DNA from: Lepraria neglecta
Lineage: Eukaryota; Ascomycota; Lecanoromycetes; Lecanorales; Stereocaulaceae
Direction of reading: 5' to 3'
Assembly (NCBI GenBank): GCA_033220425.1
Contig: CM065650.1
Location: 2,294,001-2,358,000, forward strand
Length of the DNA stretch: 64,000 nt
Shown here piece after piece: positions 12,456 to 22,619 of this stretch. Within the stretch, counting starts at the first letter, position 1; each line of letters opens with the position of its first letter. The position numbers and the translations under genes are program-made. The notes below the pieces were generated by a model. It saw nothing but the letters and a program-made list of their open reading frames with translations. It was not told the origin of the DNA and did no database searches.

Positions 12456-13002
12456 TTTTATCGGAGATAAGAGAAGACTAGTCGAAGCTCTCGGGGCCCT
12501 CTAGGCCGGGGGGGAGGTCGAACTACTTAGAGCCGATATTAAATATTAGACTATTAGGAGTATTAGAAGGAAGGTCCTTATCCTTCTCTAATTCCTTAAT
12601 ATTCTATAACTTATACTCGACTAACTTTTTCTCTTTATCCTAGACTCGATTAAATTATAATTAAAGGTATATAAGTTTCGCCTACGTTTCTTTTATTTCT
12701 AACTAGGTATTATTATAGACTTTCTTAATATAATATATCTCGTCGATAGATATAACTAGGTCGTACTTCTTACCTACTACGATATAGTTAGAATAACGGT
12801 CCGAACGGACACCTACTAAGTATTACTTATTACCCTTTATATATAGAGTATAAGGATATATTACGAATCTAGATAATTTACTAGAAAGCTCTTTATAACG
12901 GATAAGGGGATCTTTAGAATAGATATTTTAATAAGGAGATATAAAGGACGGATAGTTTCTCAGGACGAGAAATCTAGAGGAGAGGGCTAGTATTAGAACC
13001 AT
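12414..13002 (-). pseudogene. Convergent ORF of E2, starting inside the 3' LTR
   Basis: On the minus strand an ATG at 13002-13000, inside the tip of the 3' LTR, opens a frame of about 195 codons. It ends at TAA 12416-12414, overlapping the 3' end of pol. The N-terminus reads close to SSRFLVLRNY. The middle has YSNYIVVGKKYDLV and then a charged, Leu/Gln/Lys-rich stretch (likely coiled coil) with NIKELEKDKDLPSNTP and FNIG. Stops are TAG/TAA only, explained by CAG, CAA or TGG decay. No family was recognised. The same frame is conserved in H0, E1, E3, D and D'. Confidence 0.65.
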
Positions 13003-13403
13003 TAGTTCTGATAGGACTATCCTGTAGGATATAGTACTATAGATAGGACTAGCAGCTGAAGCAATAAGCGCAACGAGCGCTATATACTTATAGCGCTTAA
13101 GAATAATAAGCGTAATAAGCGCCGTGCGCTCATAACGCTTATAAAGTGCTTGGCAGGATTTCTTATATCTATATATACGGGGCCTTGCCTACTATTTGGA
13201 ACAGCGTATTCAACTTGGTTAATCTTCCTGGTACTCCTTGTACTATACTTTACTAGTTATTAATATAGAACGTATTGGTTACCTACCGTAGCGAAGACTG
13301 CCATTCTACCTAAGTGACTCCTCTCCTACAGAAGCATAAGACACACACGCAACCCTAGGCGGCTATCGCACCATTAGGTATATAACCGCCGTGGGTCGTA
13401 ACA
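12991..13403 (+). repeat. 3' LTR of E2 (family B)
   Basis: 413 bp, starting directly after the polypurine tract and ctag. Compared with 6859-7271 it has more decayed GAGCGC hexamers (several now AAGCGT or similar), consistent with RIP acting on each copy independently. It ends cgtaaca and is followed by the TSD aatac. Confidence 0.94.
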
Positions 13404-13419
13404 AATACCTAGGAACCTT

Positions 13420-13995
13420 TTAGGAACCTTGCGGGAAACTATAGGGAATATCTATAAGAGTTCTATTAGAGATAAGAGAAGACTAGTCGAAGTTCTTAGG
13501 GGCTTCCAGCCCGCCGGAGAGATCGAAGCGCTTAGAACCAATATTGAATATAAGATTATCGGAGACCTTTAGGGAGGCTCGTTAATCTTCCTCTAACTCC
13601 CTAATATTCTAGAGCTCCCGCTCCACGATCTTTTATTTCTAATCTTCGATCTTATTATATACCTTCTATAGTTATAGCAGTTTAGATTAGATTTCTTTGA
13701 TTTCACCCTAGACTTTCTTTCGGTCGTTTTTAATACAATATATCTCGATAGGCGATACTACAAGATCGCACTTCTTACCCCTAGTAATACAGCCAGAATA
13801 CCGGTCGGACTTAGTACCTACTAGACACTACTTACTACTAGTAGCGTATCGAGAGTAGGGGCGTATAGCAATTTCGGATAGATCTTGGGCTAGTTCTTTA
13901 TAACGAATTATAGGGTTATAGGATTATTTAGTATAACGGGGAGGTATAAAGGATAGATAGTTTCTCAGGACGAGAAATCTAGAGGAGGGAGCTAG
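13420..13995 (-). pseudogene. Convergent ORF of E1
   Basis: On the minus strand the frame runs from the LTR border to TAA at 13422-13420. It keeps SSRFLVLRNYLSFIPPRY at the start, then GKKCDLVVSPIEIY, a charged helical middle with ELEED, and a C-terminal part ending FPQGS. The sequence differs clearly from the family B copies yet is alignable along its whole length, as expected if the protein was once under selection. Pol of E1 ends convergently at about 13455. The molecular function is unknown. Confidence 0.65.
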
Positions 13996-14404
13996 TATTA
14001 GAACCGGTAGTTCTAATAGGACTATCGCGGAGGATAAGGACTCGAGACAGGATAGAAAACTAAAGCGATAGGCGTAATAGGCTTAGAGTAACCATGGCGA
14101 CTATAAACAATAGGCGTAATAGACGCAACGCGACCAAGGCGACTATAGAAGGCTTGGCAGGATTTTCTATTACTATATATAGGAGTATTTACTTACTATT
14201 TAGAGTATCGTACTTAACTTCCTATTCAATTATTTACTATATACGATAGATCTCTTAGTCTAGATACTAAATATATATTACCTAATTATATACTAGACCC
14301 GCTTAGTATATATTAAAGCCTACTTTATACTCTTACTCTATATACCTCTATCAAAGTGAGAATCAATCTATATACGATATATAGTATATAACGTATTCAT
14401 AATA
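13996..14404 (+). repeat. 3' LTR of E1 (family A)
   Basis: 409 bp, pairing with 1299-1707. It is preceded by the purine tract agaggagggag and followed by the TSD ctata (14405-14409). The tip palindrome (13998-14016) has one arm mutated from cggttc to tagttc. Confidence 0.93.
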
Positions 14405-14409
14405 CTATA

Positions 14410-15227
14410 ATAGTATACTTCGTTAGTTTATCTATAATAACTATAATCGAGTTAAAGGTATCCTATATAGCTAGATCCTTAGACGATAGTAGCTTAACTA
14501 TAAAGTCTATTGTAATATTATCCTATAGTAACTCTAGGACTAGTATAAATTATATTTATCTATACCTAGTATATTATATAGATTTATTCTACTAGTATTA
14601 GATATATTCTTTAATATATTATTTAACGCGCGCTCGAAGTTTCGGTACTATATATCCCCTTTCTAGGAGCTCTATTATTTTAGCGACTCCCGGATAACCT
14701 TATAATAGATTATCGTAGTAATCTCTAATTATTTCTTCTATATATTATTTAGATAGATAAGTCTTCCTCTAGTAATTAAGTAATATAGTATCTAGCTAAT
14801 CCTCTCTTAGAATCGTTGCGAATATATTACTTTTGTAGGCCTTTGTAATCCTATTAGTTATATTAGATCCTATTATACGAAGGGTTATAGCTAATACCTA
14901 GTATAGTACTAATAATCCGTCCGCTTCTTCCTTTAGGATTAGTTACTCTATAATATTCTTTTCTTCTATATAGTCTAATCGCCTACTAAGGGTATCTACT
15001 TAACTATTATCCTTTCCTAGGGTATAGATTATCTTGAATTTATATTGACCTAATAGCTCTAACTATCGAACCTATCTTCTATTTAACTCTTTTATTATTA
15101 TAAAGTTAAGAAGGTTCTTATAATCTATAAAGATAGTTAGATCTAAGTAGCTCTCTATATATACTTACTAGTTCTAAAGTATATAAACTATAGCAAGTAG
15201 TTCCTTATCGTATATATTATAGTTCTA
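14410..15227 (-). mobile_element. pol: H0 continued: integrase to RNase H region of minus-strand Gypsy
   Basis: This resumes H0 exactly where it stopped at 1298. On the minus strand it encodes a degraded integrase catalytic core and zinc-binding region, then the RNase H end, and aligns with 54985-55797 of D'. Stops are abundant. It ends at 15227, where R1 begins; the continuation expected from D' (ttctactactaatatc) is absent from this window. Confidence 0.88.
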
Positions 15228-15633
15228 TAAGTAAGTACCCGTAATCTTCATAGAAGATTACCGTAAAAAATGGCTATATCTCGCTTATCTTATACTCGAT
15301 TTAGGAAATTTAAGTATAGTTAGAGAGCTATATATATACTATATATTTTATATATATAAAGCTAAGCCCTAATCCTAATAGGACAAAAGTTATTAAGGAT
15401 TTAGTATATTAGTACTTCCGGGGCGGCTGCGGGGGTAGCTTTAGGGAACTCTGCAGGCAAAAACATGTTTTTTGAGCTTTCCTTAGCCAAATTCTAACCA
15501 AATTTCAAAATTCGAACGGCGTTGGAAAGCGCATGCTTGGTTCTAAAACTCATGAAATCATCTTGATATTATATAACGTATGTGGCGCGGGGAAGTAGTG
15601 CGAAGAAGTTGCGATGCGAATTCAAGTTTTGGT
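15228..15633 (-). repeat. R1: truncated copy of repeat family R
   Basis: The reverse complement matches the 3' end of R2 (52922-54533), including the terminal hairpin (stem GTAATCTTC/GAAGATTAC, 15241-15261) and one 245-bp-type subrepeat. It is inserted in H0; the presumed 5-bp TSD ttcta is at 15223-15227, but the second copy is not visible because element C interrupts R1 at 15634. GC content and TpG/CpA content are visibly higher than in the flanks, so RIP has been mild here. Confidence 0.75.
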
Positions 15634-16005
15634 TATTGCGGGCGCGTATATATAGTAGCTACTGTCGCATCGCAAGCCTTAATCGTTGTATATATAGTAG
15701 GCCTCAATAGTACTTCTTAGTATAACTACGTACGTCTCAGCCCGCGTAGTAGCTTGGTACTAGAAGTAATACTAAATATCGTATATATATACTCCTTCTT
15801 CTCCTTTAGCTTAGTTATCTTAGTTAATTAATACCTATATAATTCGCTCTATACTAGCTATCTAATACTATAACTAAGCTCTAAATTACTTATAAGCTCG
15901 TACTAGTTATAACTACGAGTTAAAATAAAGTAACTACGGCGGTATAGAACCCTGAGTAACCTAAGGACTCCTCTATACTAAAATACCTAACCTATAATAC
16001 CCCCC
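15634..16005 (+). repeat. Probable 5' LTR of element C
   Basis: R1 homology stops abruptly at 15633 and is followed by tattgcggg (ancestral TGTTGCGGG), a normal LTR-type start. The region is non-coding and precedes the gag of C. The 3' LTR of C is not in the window, so the right end is only an estimate, placed near the C-rich stretch at about 16001-16008. C has no match to the A, B, D or F LTRs. Confidence 0.5.
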
Positions 16006-16134
16006 CCTCGGCGTTCTAATTTAACTATCTATAAGATATATAGTAAGCCCTCGCCCGTAAATCGCGCTCTAAGTAAATTTCTAGTACGGTTTAGCTATAT
16101 ATCGCGTAGTAAGAGTAGGTAGTAATCTATATAA

Positions 16135-17530
16135 GAGAAGAAGAAGAAATATTAGGATAGTAAATCTATATATCCCTAAGTTAATAGAGGACTAGCTAAA
16201 ATATAAGGAGATTATTAATAAGGTATTAAAGATACGGCGTACTTCGGTACTACTAGTAGATATACTAGGTAGAGCTAAAGAGGTAAAGACTACTTAGGAA
16301 GTAGTTAGTATAGCTTAGTTATAGTACTAGGCTTAATACTCCCCCCTTAAGTTTTTTAAGATACTAAATAAGCTAAGATATAAGCGGGATATAGCCCTAT
16401 ATTACTTAGATAAATAGGATATAATAATCGAGCGAGGATAGAAGGTAGTAAAGATAGGCTATAATACTTAATATTAGAGAAAGGAGGCTAAGGTAAAGCT
16501 CGCCGCTTAAGAGGAGGAGATAATAATACTCTAAGACCGGGTATATACTAGAAGGGAATATTAGCTAATTAAATAATACCCTATATACCGAGAGGAGCCG
16601 TAAGGTTACTCCTACCCCCTTAATACTATAGGCTAGTAAGAGGAGTATATATTACCCTAATCTACCGATCTTAACTAATAGAAAAGACCCCGAGTTTAAG
16701 GATTAGATATAAGATATATAAGATAAGCTAGATATAAATACGGACTATTTCTATAGCGACCTTAAGTAAGCGAAATATATAATTAGATAAACTAGAGGTA
16801 AAGCGAAAGGTATAGTTATATCTTACCGCGTAGGCGACCTAGACTACTTCTAGAATATATAATCTATTATTACCCTCCTTACTAGTCTATTCGGTAATTC
16901 TAATAAAGAAAACTATTATCGATAAGAATATACCCGCTTATACTAAGGTAATACCCCCTTTAATAAATTCTATATAGAGTTCTATAAACTTACTAGCTAC
17001 CTAGGTTACTAAGATAAAACTATAATAGACGGATTAAAGGATAAGGTTAACCCCCGTCTAAAGGAAGCCTTTACTACTATACCTACCGATTTTACCTCCG
17101 TAGAACCCTTAAGGATATATCTATAGAAGGTAGATAACTTATAAGCCGTACTTATTATAGACCGCGAACGGGCGAGTAAAGCCTATACTATAAGAGTTGC
17201 CTATTAGCTAACTCCCGGTCTCTTATAGCCTATAGCTCGAGCTCCTATCGGAGGAAAAGACTCCTATCCCTATACCCCGCATAGTAAAAATAAACCTATA
17301 TCCCCCTATATACAATCCGTCCCTATATCCTATACGCCCTTTATACCTTATAGCTTATACTATAACTATAGAGAAGACGGATACTTTATATCCGACTACC
17401 CTAAACCCCGTATTATAAAGCCTTATAAGGTAGGTCTAAATAAGATAGATACTATAGAAGGGGAATATAAGGATAGTCTAGATAATAATAAGGCGGAAAA
17501 CGAGTAGCCCTTAATAAAGACGCGTTAAGC
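16135..17530 (+). pseudogene. gag: gag of C (broken)
   Basis: The degraded plus-strand frame contains a capsid-like region (about 16850-17230). A CCHC knuckle follows at 17358-17398: the codons read Tyr-x2-Tyr-x4-Tyr-x4-Tyr with the spacing C-x2-C-x4-H-x4-C, so all four ligands are lost through single transitions. It ends in acidic and Lys-rich sequence before the protease. The start is estimated. Confidence 0.7.
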
Positions 17531-17559
17531 GGCAGATTATTAATTTCTTCTTTAAGCTT

Positions 17560-20362
17560 TAATTAAGATCTATTTATAAGGTCTCTACTTATAATTACCT
17601 ATATACTATTTAGTTAAAAAATAAAGTATATAGTTTCAGCTTTACTAGATATAAATACTATAGGTTACTCTTTTATCAATAAAGAAGAAGCGTAATTTAT
17701 CTATACTAAACTAGGGATCTAGCCCCTACTACTCGCTAAACCTTACCTATTACGTAGCTATAATAGATAGCTATTAGAAGGACCAATTATATATATAATA
17801 TACCTCTCGTTAGATATTAAAGGCTATATAGAAGTTACGATACCTATACTTATTACCCGGTTAGGTAACTATAAGGTGATATTAGGTAAACTATAGATAA
17901 ATACGAATAGTATCCTTCTCGATATAAGAGAGGATAGACTTATCTTTCCCTATAATCAATAACCTACTAACCCGAAAGATCGCGAAGATATATAGCTAAA
18001 GACTATATATATAATCCCCGCTAGGAGAACTATACCGGTAATAATTCTCTAACGCCCTCTTACGGCAAGCCCGCCTCCCTAACCCCCTAGTAAAGAAGCT
18101 CTACTACCGCGCCTAAAACTAAGCGAAAGACCTACTCCTCTAAATATTATACCTATTAGCGCCGATATATTCTATAGATAGAGTAAATCCTAGGCGAAAT
18201 AGAAGGGTACCCGCTGCTTTTTACTAATAATATACTAAATCGATAAGGCTATTAAGGAATTAAACGCCGATAAGGCTATAGATCTCTATAAGATATCTAC
18301 CTAAGTAAAAGACGAGATTCGAAACAAGCTACTATTAGAATATTATAACTTCCTCGATATCTTCGATAAAACCTAAGTAGATAAGCTACCTCCTTATCGG
18401 TTCTATAATTATAAGATCGAGCTTAAGGCTAATAAACGTCCCCTATATAGTCGAATCTACTATATATCGGGTAAGAAGCTCTAAAAGGTCAGGGAATACT
18501 TAGAGGAGAATCTACAGAAGGGGTTTATTAGTCCTAGTACAGCCCTTTATACCTTACTAGTACTATTCGTCTAGAAACCGAATAGAAGCCTTAGGTTCTA
18601 TATCGACTACCGAAAGCTTAATACTATTACTTAAAGAAACTACTACCTAATCCCCCTAATTAATAAGACCCTCGTGAGGGTAGTAGGATATAAGTATATT
18701 ACTAAGCTAGATATTATTATAGTATTTAATAAGCTCCGGATATATCCCGATAGTAAGGAATATACTACCTTTATTATATCTCTAGGGGCCTATAAGTATT
18801 ATATATTACCTTTTAGATTAACTAATAGCCTATTAAACTATTAGTATTATATAAACGACGTCCTCTTTAAATTTATTAATAAGTTCTACTAAGTATATCT
18901 TAATAATATCCTTATCTATAGTAAGACGAAGAAAGAGTATATAAACTATATCCGCCTAGTATTTACAAAGCTTAGGTAGGCTAGCCTATAAGTCGATATC
19001 TATAAATATAAATTCTATATCTAAGAAACTACGTTCCTAGATATAATACTATTAACGAAAGGATTAAGGATAGACCTAAAGAAGGTATAGGTCGTTATAG
19101 AGTAGCCTACTCCTATATCGCTAAAATAGGTATAAGGGTTTATTAGCTTCTATAACTTCTATTACTAGTTTATTCAAGACTTCTTAAAAATTATCTAATC
19201 TATAATAAAACTAACTTAAAAGGATATCCTATTTAAATAGTTACCCGCTTATTAATCCTCCTTTAATAGTCTAAAGGAAAAGATTACCTTAGCCCTAGTA
19301 CTATACTATTATAACTATAGTAAGAAGGCGGTACTAGAGATAGACTTATCGGATTATATTAATAGTAGTATACTATCCTAGGAAGATAATAAGGGAGACC
19401 TCTACCCCGTAGCCTTCTATAGTAAAAATATACTACCCGTAGAGTATAACTACAAGATCTACAATAAGGAACTACTCGCTATTATCTATTATTTCGAGTA
19501 TTAGCGCCCTAAACTCGAGTCTACCGATATACTAATTAAGGTAGTTATAGACTATAAAGGCCTCGAGTATTTTATAAGTACTAAGGAGCTATTCTACCGT
19601 TAGGCCCGATAGTCTAAGAAACTAGTAGACTATAACTTTAAGATTAGATACTATCCGGGACGAAAGAATAAGCGCGCTGACGCGTTAACTAGAATACTAG
19701 GTTCTACCCTAGCTAGCCAAGACGATACGCGTATTAAATACTAATACTGAACTATCCTAACGCTAGACCGCCTAGATATTACTTCTATTAAGCTAGGCAA
19801 CGATATAAAGGAGGACTTAGTATACTAAGAGGTCCTTAAGGCTAATAGATTAGATAAAGAATATTTAGGCTACTATACTATAGTTAAAAAAGGAGATAAG
19901 GCGTAGAAGGGGATCTCTCTATAAAATTACTCGGTTAAATAAGGTACCCTCTATAAAAACGACGTATTATAGATACCTAAGGACGAGCGGCTACTCGCAA
20001 GGTTAATTAGAGAGGTTTATAATCCGTCTACTTCTAGATATCCTAGAGTATATAGAACGATAGACCTACTACGACGGCACTATTACTGGCCCCGTATACG
20101 AGATATAGTAGCTCAGTTTATATATAACTACTATAGTTACTAGAGATCCAAAGCGCCTAGGGATAAGTATAATAGTCTACTCTACCTACTACTAATACTA
20201 GAGTAAAGATAGAAAGATATCTCTATAGATTTTATTACCGGACTACCCGAGGTAGACGGACGTAACGCTATCCTTATAGTCATTAATAGGCTATCTAAGG
20301 AACGCTATTATATCGCGTGTACTACGTTAGAAGAAGGCACCTTAGCCGAAGCTACTACTAGA
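17560..20362 (+). pseudogene. pol: pol of C, first part (PR-RT-RH-IN), broken
   Basis: A protease-like LLD...TIGYSFI block is near 17645-17690. The RT palm keeps IDYRKLN (about 18600), and the YLDD box reads YLNNILIYS at about 18896-18922. RNase H lies around 19300-19700, ending in a connection block with DALT near 19680. Integrase starts near 19950, with an HHCC-like zinc region around 20060-20170 and the first catalytic Asp in DFITGLPEVDG near 20230. The frame is cut at 20362 by D. Numerous TAG/TAA stops. Confidence 0.8.
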
Positions 20363-20460
20363 TATTATAATTAGGAAACATAATTAGGGATACGCTTATA
20401 GAGCGTAGCGCCCGTTATAGTTCGAGTCGACGAGTCGGTATCCGACTCGGATAGACCCTG

Positions 20461-20614
20461 AAGGCTTGGCATGTTAAGCGATGAGCGTAGTAGTTACAAT
20501 GAGCGCAGATACGATTAGTACGATTAGTGCGATCAGGAAGGCTTGGTATATTAAGCGATAAGCGCAGTGGTCGCAATGAGCGCAGATACGATTAGTACGA
20601 TCAGTGCGATCAAG
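20461..20614 (+). repeat. Tandem 77-bp duplication in U3 of the D LTR
   Basis: Two 77-bp units start with aaggcttgg at 20461 and 20538. Each contains GAGCGCAG-type blocks and 9-mers of the form GCGATCAGT. The 3' LTR (from 26702) has the same units with more 9-mers (about five near 26828-26873), and the D' LTR repeats the pattern on the other strand. The position upstream of the TATA-like site (20640-20649) suggests enhancer-like repeats. Confidence 0.8.
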
Positions 20615-20639
20615 AATTCTTGGCATAGATTTCGTATAT

Positions 20640-20649
20640 CTATATATAC
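20640..20649 (+). promoter_or_regulatory. TATA-like promoter site in family D LTR
   Basis: ctatatatac follows the U3 tandem repeats and precedes cggagcactact, in the same arrangement as in family B (7037-7046). It probably marks the core promoter of the genomic RNA. Inferred from position and sequence only. Confidence 0.45.
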
Positions 20650-20929
20650 GGAGCACTACTTACTACTTGGAGTATCGTACTCAACTTACTATTTAATTAT
20701 TTACTATATACGATAGATCTCTTAGGCTAGGCACTAAATATATATTATCTAATTATATACTAGACTCGCTTAGTATTACTTGAAGCCTACTTCACCTCTT
20801 GTATAGTTATACCGCCATCCCTATTAAGAATCAATCTATATACGATACCGGTACACACGGTTTATAATACTTTAAGTACCCTTAAGGATAAGTACTATAC
20901 TAAGAGACCCTAGGGCCAATACCCTAAAT

Positions 20930-22610
20930 TCCTTAGGAGGGAGCGGATAATAATAATAGAGACGCCCGACTATTAATAAAGGAACTAGCAGATATATTAA
21001 GATAGCCTAGCCCGACTTATACTATAGAGAAAGAGACAAGCTCGAGGGATAGCTATCTCAGGTTAGTTTATACCTGGCTTTCCAGGGGGACTATATACCT
21101 ACTTAGCGATATCTAACCTTCGCTATTACTTACTTATATAGAAGAGCCTAGAAGTAGATCGACCCGTTCCTAAAGAAGTATATAGAAGAACTAGAAGACG
21201 ACGATAATACGGAAATCAAGTAGTAGATAGAGAGTATAGCTATGTTTAGACTCGAAATCTGCCGTATATTTAGACTATCTAATAAAATTAATATAGTAAT
21301 ACGAACTATCTAGTACTTGACTTAGAAGAAGTCTATATCGGAGTATTTAACTTAGTTTCAATAGTATATAGCGAAGACTAACTAGGATAATAATATATTA
21401 ATAACTATATACTAAAGAGGTCTAAAGGATAACGTTAAGGACGAACTTATAAGGTTAGGGATTATTTTAGATACCCTTAATAAACTAATTAAAGAAGTAA
21501 TTAAAATTAATAATAAGCTATTCGAAAGGACTATAGAGAAAAGGTATAACGGAGGAGTCGGCGGGATAGGATACTCGAGCTTTTTTACTAAATCGAAGAG
21601 CTATCGCCTAGAATACAAAGAATATAACCCTTATAGACTAGTATTGATAGAACTGGATTTCACGGAGAGAAAAGGTAAATAGGCCTTTAGAGGGCTAGCT
21701 AGGGGCAAGAAGCAGTAAGGGGGCAGAAAGAAAATACTTACGTGTTATAGCTATAGCAAACCGGGCCACTTCGCTAGAGACTATAAGTCGAAAAATATAG
21801 TATATCGACAGTAGCTAAATGTACTAGAAAAGGTACGAGACCAGGATAGTAATTCTAGCAGAATCTTACCAATATAGAACGAAGTCTATAGTTAGTAACT
21901 AGACGGAGAATCTAACTTAGGAGACGAGAAGTTCTCCGATAATAGCTTTACGAATAAAGCCAATACTCGGATAGAAAAGCTACACGTTAGGGATAGTAGT
22001 AATACTTAGGGAAAGTAACCTAAGTAGGATTAGGATAAGGAAGAATCGGAATAGGAGGTTATAATCAAAGGAAGAGAACTACCGATAATACCCGAACCTA
22101 GATCTACTATATCTAAGGAGAGAAAGGAATACTTAGAGGAAGAAAGACTAAAAGAATTCTAGAACGACTTTAGTATCTTAGACTTTAGGAGTAACTACTA
22201 TTACCCTAAATACAAGGAAGTCTACTAGAGATAGTATATAGAAAATAGTTATAACTATTATAGAATTAACCGTAGAAAGGAACTAGGAGTTCTAATAAAA
22301 TCATTCTATAGTAATTACTAGTACTATAAGTATAAGGATAATAGATATCCTTAGTACTTAGTAAGAAAATAATAACTAAGTTACTTTCCGCGTAAGAAGG
22401 ATAAAGAAGAGGCTTACCATCGAAACCAAATAAGATATTAGAGTCTAGAAGTAAACTAATACTACCTATAGTAATAGTACGTATATTTATATAACGACTA
22501 TAAGAAATATAAGTTTGAGAAACAACTTATAGGATTCCTCTCTATATAGAGAAAAGAGTAATCTCTTATAGTAGGGGTAGCTATAAGGAGATTAATATAT
22601 TAACCCCTAA
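20930..22610 (+). pseudogene. gag: gag of D (broken, best preserved of its group)
   Basis: A plus-strand frame with a capsid-like block around 21350-21560 (KDELIRLG, then NNKLFERTIEKRYNGGVGG). The nucleocapsid knuckle is at 21743-21784; its first Cys (TGT) and the His (CAC) survive while the second and third Cys read Tyr. This intermediate state shows the direction of mutation that is complete in E1. A long charged tail follows before the protease. Stops are mainly TAG. Confidence 0.78.
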
Positions 22611-22619
22611 ATAATATCT

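Larger units (their letters stand above)
6859..13403 (+). mobile_element. E2: full-length Ty3/Gypsy chromovirus, family B, nested in E1
   Basis: A 6.5-kb LTR element on the plus strand with two 413-bp LTRs and TSD aatac. The internal region holds gag, pol with chromodomain, a convergent ORF on the opposite strand, and a polypurine tract (agaggagaggg, about 12976-12987) just before the 3' LTR. The LTRs differ from each other by transitions only in the parts I compared. It is less mutated in its first few hundred bases than in pol. E3 (36146-42682) is the second copy of this family. Confidence 0.94.
1299..14404 (+). mobile_element. E1: full-length Ty3/Gypsy chromovirus, family A (contains E2)
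   Basis: A complete LTR retrotransposon on the plus strand with two 409-bp LTRs, a gag with CCHC knuckle, pol in the order PR-RT-RH-IN-chromodomain, a convergent ORF, and a polypurine tract (agaggagggag, about 13981-13991) before the 3' LTR. TSDs are ctata on both sides. The pol chromodomain is split by E2 at 6858/13404. Without E2 and its TSD the element is about 6.6 kb, an ordinary chromovirus length. It is heavily RIP-mutated and cannot encode functional proteins. Confidence 0.93.
15634..20362 (+). mobile_element. C: Ty3/Gypsy retrotransposon of a separate lineage, left part
   Basis: A plus-strand LTR retrotransposon with gag, protease, RT, RNase H and integrase, only distantly similar to families A, B and D. 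It is inserted into R1. Its integrase is broken by D at 20362 (TSD ctaga at 20358-20362 and 50890-50894) and continues at 50895-51385. There the minus-strand element D' interrupts it again, so its 3' end lies beyond the window. Strongly RIP-mutated. Confidence 0.85.
20363..20869 (+). repeat. 5' LTR of D (family D)
   Basis: 507 bp, from tattataatt (ancestral TGTTACGATT) to tttataata. The R-U5 half from about 20640 matches family A LTRs closely; the U3 half does not. U3 contains a 77-bp tandem duplication and the 13-bp palindrome ATCCGACTCGGAT (20440-20452). The sequence ccctattaagaatc (20818-20831) is the intact counterpart of the site where G inserted in the 3' LTR. Confidence 0.93.

Noticed and set aside
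20461-20614. CRISPR-like direct repeats
   Set aside because: The units are adjacent 77-mers without unique spacers, located inside an LTR of a eukaryotic retrotransposon.
20474-20656. ORFs rich in DRTDRTNRI/RICA repeats (also 26715-26915 and 51579-51782)
   Set aside because: They come from the 9-bp and 77-bp repeats of the family D LTR U3; a 9-bp repeat stays open in any frame without a stop. Not a gene.
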